Positions 6,913-10,328 of a DNA stretch of 10,328 nucleotides are shown in pieces (the first letter of the stretch is position 1; every line of letters starts with the position of its first letter). The notes beneath the pieces were generated by a model, which was not told where the DNA came from, did not search any database, and worked only from the letters and a program-made list of their open reading frames with translations. Location: positions 1 to 10,328 of the forward strand of contig CAJYKO010000247.1 in assembly GCA_913775215.1 (NCBI GenBank). Reading direction: 5' to 3'. The position numbers and the translations under genes are program-made. Source of the DNA: an uncultured Devosia sp. GTDB lineage: Bacteria > Pseudomonadota > Alphaproteobacteria > Rhizobiales > Devosiaceae.

Positions 6913-8262
6913 TCAGTCTTTCCAGATGCGCCCAGTGGCGCAGTTGACGAGTAAGCGGCTGCTGTCGAGCTGCATCTTCACGCCGGGACGCAGCGGGGTG
7001 GCCTGCTTGATGGTGCACCTGGCATCGAAGGGCAGTGGCAGGACATCGAACGGCGTGAGGCCGAGCAACGTCTGCGCGTCCTCTGCGTCGAAATCCTCTT
7101 CATACCATTCGAGGAACTCGCCGCGTTTGACGATCCGGCCAGGGGCCGAAATCTCAGCCTCGATGCAACCGTCGCGCCAGTACAGGGTGGCATAGACCGG
7201 CCCCAGCGGGGTGTCGAATAGCACGACCGTGTCATAGTCGATCGCCAGACGAGCAAGTACCTCCGCCTGACCCTCTGGCGCGTAGCGCACGACAGCAGCG
7301 GCGAAGGAGTCGATCTCACCGTCTGCGCCAAGTGCGCGCACGACGTCGCGCGCTTCGCGGCGACCGACGATCTCGTGGGTGGCGCCCTGGTTTGGATACA
7401 CGCCCTCGAAGGGAGCGGGCATGAAGTTTCGCACCACGCCGGGACGGAATGCATCGTCGATGGCGTCATAGTGGACGTAGAAGCCGAAGTGCTTGTCGGT
7501 GTGTTGCCGGTGAAGGTCGATGGCGATCGCGTGCAGCGCGACGCCAACCGCATCGCTCGAGATCTTGCTCTCGGCGATGTGGCGCACTGCGCGAGCTTGT
7601 TCTGCTATGTCCTGCCGACGGTGCCACATGGCTCTCATGTCGTTAGCGATCGACAAGGCCAGGAATTTGATGTCCTCTGGCATGGCGGCGGCGAAGCAGG
7701 CCGCACCGGTGCTGTTGACCTCACGTTGCAATACCACGCCGCCAGCGTCGTGAAAGGGCGGGAACGCGAGCAGATTTACGGGACCGTAATCCGAGATGTT
7801 GCTGGGCGAGGGCAGACCGATACATTGCCACGGCCGACCTTGAACCCATTTGCTGATGAATTCACGTAGCAACTCGAGGTTACGGCCATAGGCATCGTAC
7901 CGGACGGTCTCCATCGGAGACAGACCCGGCTTGCCCGTCTGGATCACCCAGACTTCCGCTCCGATCTCGACCGAACTCGGTTCGTACGGCCGGACGACGG
8001 TGCCGAGAGGAAGGCTGAATGGCCTGCCGTCTCCGTAAATGGCGAATAGCAGAAGGGCGCCGAGCTCCCTGATTGCGTCTTCGTCCAGAGTGTCGATTGT
8101 ATCGACGCCATCATTACTCCCGCTGCATCGTAGATCAACCATGATCGCGGATGCCAAGACAGTGGCGAGCAATGTTCCGTTTTCCAGTTCAACCGAGCGC
8201 AAGGCAGCATCGAACTTATCGACCAGCGTGGCTTCAAGCAGGTCAGTTGCGAACGTCTTCAT
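6913..8262 (-). CDS. Unrecognised 449-aa protein with a structured leader
   Basis: I do not recognise this family. The protein is soluble-looking: no signal peptide and no clear membrane helix, although residues 30-44 form a hydrophobic stretch that is probably a buried helix. It is mixed alpha/beta with many aromatic and charged residues. The C-terminal 70 residues start with an acidic segment (EFLEWYEEDFDAED, about 382-395) and end in a basic, beta-like tail (LLVNCATGRIWKD). No Walker, nuclease, HTH or zinc motif is visible. The ATG at 8262 is chosen because AAGGAG sits at 8271-8276 with an 8-nt spacer. The frame is open back to 8418, but the added segment would translate a low-complexity leader. 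It lies 159 bp downstream of the AAA ATPase gene on the same strand and may share its transcript. Translation may be controlled, since the ribosome binding site lies inside a long predicted RNA stem. A strong hairpin follows its stop codon. Confidence 0.7.
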   Translation of the reverse strand: MKTFATDLLEATLVDKFDAALRSVELENGTLLATVLASAIMVDLRCSGSNDGVDTIDTLDEDAIRELGALLLFAIYGDGRPFSLPLGTVVRPYEPSSVEIGAEVWVIQTGKPGLSPMETVRYDAYGRNLELLREFISKWVQGRPWQCIGLPSPSNISDYGPVNLLAFPPFHDAGGVVLQREVNSTGAACFAAAMPEDIKFLALSIANDMRAMWHRRQDIAEQARAVRHIAESKISSDAVGVALHAIAIDLHRQHTDKHFGFYVHYDAIDDAFRPGVVRNFMPAPFEGVYPNQGATHEIVGRREARDVVRALGADGEIDSFAAAVVRYAPEGQAEVLARLAIDYDTVVLFDTPLGPVYATLYWRDGCIEAEISAPGRIVKRGEFLEWYEEDFDAEDAQTLLGLTPFDVLPLPFDARCTIKQATPLRPGVKMQLDSSRLLVNCATGRIWKD

Positions 8263-8270
8263 TCTAAATA

Positions 8271-8357
8271 CTCCTTTTTTTCCTTTCTCTGGCTTTCGCC
8301 AATCTTCTTCAGAGTCGATCGATTGCAGGTCGACTTTGAGGAAGGAAAAAAGAGGAG
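8271..8357 (-). promoter_or_regulatory. Candidate cis-regulatory RNA sequestering the ribosome binding site
   Basis: In the minus-strand transcript, a pyrimidine arm (8357-8338) is nearly complementary to a purine arm (8289-8271). Pairing gives 5 bp, a 1-nt bulge at 8352, 10 bp, one mismatch (8286/8341), then 3 bp: 18 pairs in total. The whole Shine-Dalgarno AAGGAG (8276-8271) is in the stem. The enclosed 48 nt hold two further helices: AGTCGA/TCGACT (8335-8330 with 8318-8313) and TGGC-GAAA-GCCA (8301-8290), a stem with a GNRA tetraloop. The overall shape is a three-way junction. No known riboswitch class is recognised. A protein-bound operator, an accidental pairing of low-complexity tracts, or a triplex-prone purine tract are alternatives. 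Confidence 0.45.
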
Positions 8358-8397
8358 AAGGGGTGACGCTCGCCCAGGACGCTGTCAGGGCTGATGA

Positions 8398-8413
8398 GCG
8401 GCCTGATGGCCGC
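8398..8413 (-). other. Small GC hairpin after the AAA ATPase gene
   Basis: GCGGCC-ATCA-GGCCGC is a perfect 6-bp stem with a 4-nt loop, 8 nt past the stop codon at 8422. No T-run follows directly; the nearest is about 45 nt further on, inside the pyrimidine arm of the leader structure. It may be a weak terminator or a processing or stability element between the two genes. Confidence 0.35.
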
Positions 8414-8421
8414 GACATGCT

Positions 8422-9903
8422 CTATGGCTGGTCGGTGGATGCATCGGTCTGGCCGACATAGAAATGTCGGCTATTGCGCTTGATGAGGACACCGCGCTCC
8501 TCAAGTTTCTGAAAGTGCCAGGCGATGCTGCCGGCACGCGCGCCGGTCTTGCCGCCGCCTGAGGCGCTGCCGACCAGCGACCGCGCGGGCAGGGGCTGCT
8601 CGGCATGCATGGCCTTGAGCGTCTTCATGACGCGGTCGGCCGCGACGCGCTGACCATCGGCAAGGTCAGGATAGGTCACGCCCATGACCTGCATCACGAG
8701 GTCGGTGCCCGGCGTGTAGTCCTGCTCGACACGTCGGGATCGGTTAGCGCGAGACGGTGCAGTGCGTGAAGTCTTCGGCTTGGCTCCGGACTTCGGCTTG
8801 GCCTGAGACTGCGGCGGCGTCGGTTCGCCAGCACCAGTGCCCTCGTCATCGGTGGGGGCAGGGAGGCTCACCTCGCGGAATGCCCCCTGAGCGTCGCGGA
8901 TGAGGTAGCGTGGTTCGCGGCAGACCCCGAGCAAGTTGGCCTTTGCGGCATAGATGACGAGGAAGTCCTTACGCTCGATATCGGGGAAGAGGTCGCGAAG
9001 CTCCTCCTCCTCGTAATAGATGCGGCCCTTCTCGCGCCACTCCTGAAGGAGGCGCACCTCGACCGCCATGCGCGGTGCCGTCGTCCACATGGCAACACCG
9101 CGCAGACGGGAGGCGGCGCTCCCCCACGGATCCTTCTTGGGGACGAAAGCGGCCTTCGGGACATGGCCGATGATCGTGAAGAAGACGCTGAGTGCTTCGC
9201 ATAGCCGTCCGAGATAGAAGAAGAAGTTGGTGGTGGCCTCGCCCTCCATGCCGTCGAACCCGGCCATGCTGGTGGCGGAGTCCATGACGACGCCGACGAT
9301 CCGGTCCTCCGGATCGTCGTGCCGCGCGTTCCACTCGGTGATGTAGCGGCGAACCTCGGCCATGACCTCGGAGGGTCGCCAGACGCGGTCGTCGCCGAAG
9401 CGCAGCAGGCTGGCGTTGGGGTGGCCGAACTCGTGCTCGGTCATGCTGAGGAACGGCATGACGTGCAGGCGCGAGCAGGTCTCGTGCGCGACGGCCGCAC
9501 TCTGGTGCATCGTGTTTTGCACGATGTCGCGCAGACGGCCGACGATCTGCGGCCGGGCGTCCTCGGCGGTGAGGATTAGGACATGGCCGGTGCCGTTGAT
9601 CTTGCCGCCCAGCCAGGTGGGGGCCCGGTGCTCCGGGCGGCTCGCTATCATCGCAGCCATCCAGAGCAGAAGCTGAGTCTTGCCGGTCGAGCCCGCGCCA
9701 AACCAGACGGCTGCGCCCTGGGCCGCCAGCCAGCCGTCGATCCGGAAGGGGATCGTCGGGGTCGCGTCCTCAAAATGGTGGCTGGCCAGCCATTTGTCGG
9801 TCTCGGGCGGGGAGTCCCAGCGCCTCGTCGGCGCAGCATGCGCCGACGCGGGTCGGCGATCCGAATGCTTCGGATCGCTTGGTGTGGCATTCGATTTGGA
9901 CAT
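8422..9903 (-). CDS. AAA_25 / RepA-like P-loop ATPase with C-terminal winged-helix-like tail
   Basis: A 493-aa protein from the ATG at 9903. Walker A is GAGSTGKT (residues 69-76, K75). TAED (112-115) follows a beta-strand (HVLIL), as in RecA/AAA_25 proteins. Walker B is the hydrophobic run ending VVMDS (D208). IIGHVPK (H247) is a sensor-like motif, and SAASRLRG (about 262-269) resembles the segment after it in RepA-type hexameric helicases. A flexible Pro/Ala/Lys linker (about 348-391) leads to a C-terminal winged-helix-like region (about 456-484, AWHFQKLEERGVLIKR). Proteins like this occur on plasmids and integrative elements as replication or maintenance ATPases; a helicase role is inferred. 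An alternative ATG at 9960 would add 19 residues but has only a distant AAAGG. The 9903 start has GGGA at a 9-nt spacing and removes a segment with poorer codon use. The gene is preceded by an operator-like inverted repeat. Confidence 0.75.
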   Translation of the reverse strand: MSKSNATPSDPKHSDRRPASAHAAPTRRWDSPPETDKWLASHHFEDATPTIPFRIDGWLAAQGAAVWFGAGSTGKTQLLLWMAAMIASRPEHRAPTWLGGKINGTGHVLILTAEDARPQIVGRLRDIVQNTMHQSAAVAHETCSRLHVMPFLSMTEHEFGHPNASLLRFGDDRVWRPSEVMAEVRRYITEWNARHDDPEDRIVGVVMDSATSMAGFDGMEGEATTNFFFYLGRLCEALSVFFTIIGHVPKAAFVPKKDPWGSAASRLRGVAMWTTAPRMAVEVRLLQEWREKGRIYYEEEELRDLFPDIERKDFLVIYAAKANLLGVCREPRYLIRDAQGAFREVSLPAPTDDEGTGAGEPTPPQSQAKPKSGAKPKTSRTAPSRANRSRRVEQDYTPGTDLVMQVMGVTYPDLADGQRVAADRVMKTLKAMHAEQPLPARSLVGSASGGGKTGARAGSIAWHFQKLEERGVLIKRNSRHFYVGQTDASTDQP

Positions 9904-9997
9904 GCTGGCCAATCCCGGTTGCGGGTCGTGCTCATGATGAGCGCGACGGGAATTCAGCATTCAGCGTACAAAGCCTTTATAAATGTTTATGGGCCAT

Positions 9998-10022
9998 GGG
10001 CGGCTGAATGTATCAGCCGCCC
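9998..10022 (-). promoter_or_regulatory. Perfect 10-bp inverted repeat upstream of the AAA ATPase gene
   Basis: GGGCGGCTGA and TCAGCCGCCC flank a 5-nt loop (ATGTA). It sits between the end of the right-edge gene and the ATPase gene, just upstream of an A/T-rich run (9977-9990) containing TATAAA on the minus strand that could be a -10 element. No T-run follows on either strand, so an operator for a dimeric regulator is at least as likely as a terminator. The 70 bp between it and the gene ending at 10093 show only a T6 run near 10045 on the minus strand, with no proper stem before it. Confidence 0.45.
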
Positions 10023-10092
10023 TGGTCCCAGTGCGCGCGCTGAAAAAATTGAGGCGATGGTTAACGCGGGCGCTGTGCCTTTTGCGCGATCG

Positions 10093-10328
10093 TCAGGGTG
10101 ACGGGATCAACTCTTCGACCTTGGCGGCTTCGAGCGCGAAGGCCTGTCTCAGGACCTCTGTGCCGTAGCGTACCCAGTCGGCGGCATAGGGGCGGTGAGA
10201 AAGGTGTTCGGAGACGAAGCTGGTCAGCCGCTGCGTCGCTTCCAGCGTCGACACGCTTCCGCCCAGCAGATGCCGCCAGCGCATGAGGAGCATCAGGGTC
10301 GAGAGGACATCTCCCTCCGCCACGGCCT
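10093..10328 (-). CDS. Unrecognised gene, 3' end only (cut by window edge)
   Basis: The frame is open to the right edge of the window and ends with TGA at 10093, giving the last 78 or so residues. A GTG lies at 10323 but has no Shine-Dalgarno sequence before it, and the frame continues upstream (Ala codon, then the edge), so I treat it as the tail of a longer gene. The visible part is helical and soluble: LSTLMLLMRWRHLLGG, then LEATQRLTSFVSEHLSHRP, then a helix ending AKVEELIPSP. I do not recognise the family. Codon use is GC-rich like its neighbours. It is the nearest upstream gene to the AAA ATPase, with about 190 bp between them. Confidence 0.5.
   Translation of the reverse strand, partial: AVAEGDVLSTLMLLMRWRHLLGGSVSTLEATQRLTSFVSEHLSHRPYAADWVRYGTEVLRQAFALEAAKVEELIPSP

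Noticed and set aside
8263..8418. N-terminal extension of the 449-aa protein to 8418
   Set aside because: The extension translates the low-complexity leader and has no ribosome binding site. The ATG at 8262 has a strong AAGGAG.
1..10328. CRISPR arrays, tRNA or rRNA genes, insertion sequences, att sites
   Set aside because: I saw no regularly spaced repeats, no cloverleaf-like sequence, no transposase or integrase, and no long terminal repeats in the window.

Overview
The window is GC-rich (about 60-65% by eye) and every convincing gene lies on the minus strand. Codon use, the gene families and the AATGACCG / GACCGCTTCTGG-type motifs in the non-coding stretches suggest an alphaproteobacterium, most likely a sphingomonad. 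This is an inference from style; no rRNA or housekeeping gene is present to prove it. The mix of a RepA/AAA_25-type ATPase, unrecognised genes, a decayed ATPase remnant and defence-type genes reads as accessory DNA (genomic island, integrative element or plasmid).

Layout in the direction of transcription (right to left): (a) 10328-10093, the 3' end of an unrecognised gene cut by the window edge; (b) about 190 bp of intergenic DNA with a perfect 10-bp inverted repeat (9998-10022); (c) 9903-8422, a RecA/AAA_25-like P-loop ATPase with a C-terminal winged-helix-like tail; (d) a 159-bp leader (8421-8263) with a small GC hairpin and then a long inverted repeat that would pair with the whole Shine-Dalgarno sequence of the next gene; (e) 8262-6913, an unrecognised 449-aa protein followed at once by a strong hairpin; (f) 6912-6095, about 800 bp without a convincing intact gene, holding an opposite-strand, 28-codon N-terminal remnant of an AAA_28-like ATPase with a ruined Walker A motif; (g) 6094-449, a compact three-gene cassette; (h) 448-1, non-coding or decayed DNA.

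The cassette is the main biological content. It starts with a 1,212-aa protein that has an N-terminal SIR2 (NADase-type) domain and a long C-terminal region, resembling single-protein defence sirtuins of the DSR type. A DUF3800 protein (RNase H-like fold, predicted nuclease) follows, then an AbiJ-NTD4 / HEPN-like protein of the abortive-infection class. All three families are linked to phage defence, and the genes run head-to-tail with gaps of 128 and 37 bp. A defence island or a multi-effector defence operon is therefore the best reading. That they work as one system is my inference.

The most unusual non-coding signal is the leader of the 449-aa gene. Two nearly complementary homopurine/homopyrimidine tracts can form an 18-bp stem that buries the ribosome binding site and encloses two smaller hairpins, one with a GAAA tetraloop. 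It looks like a candidate cis-regulatory RNA.
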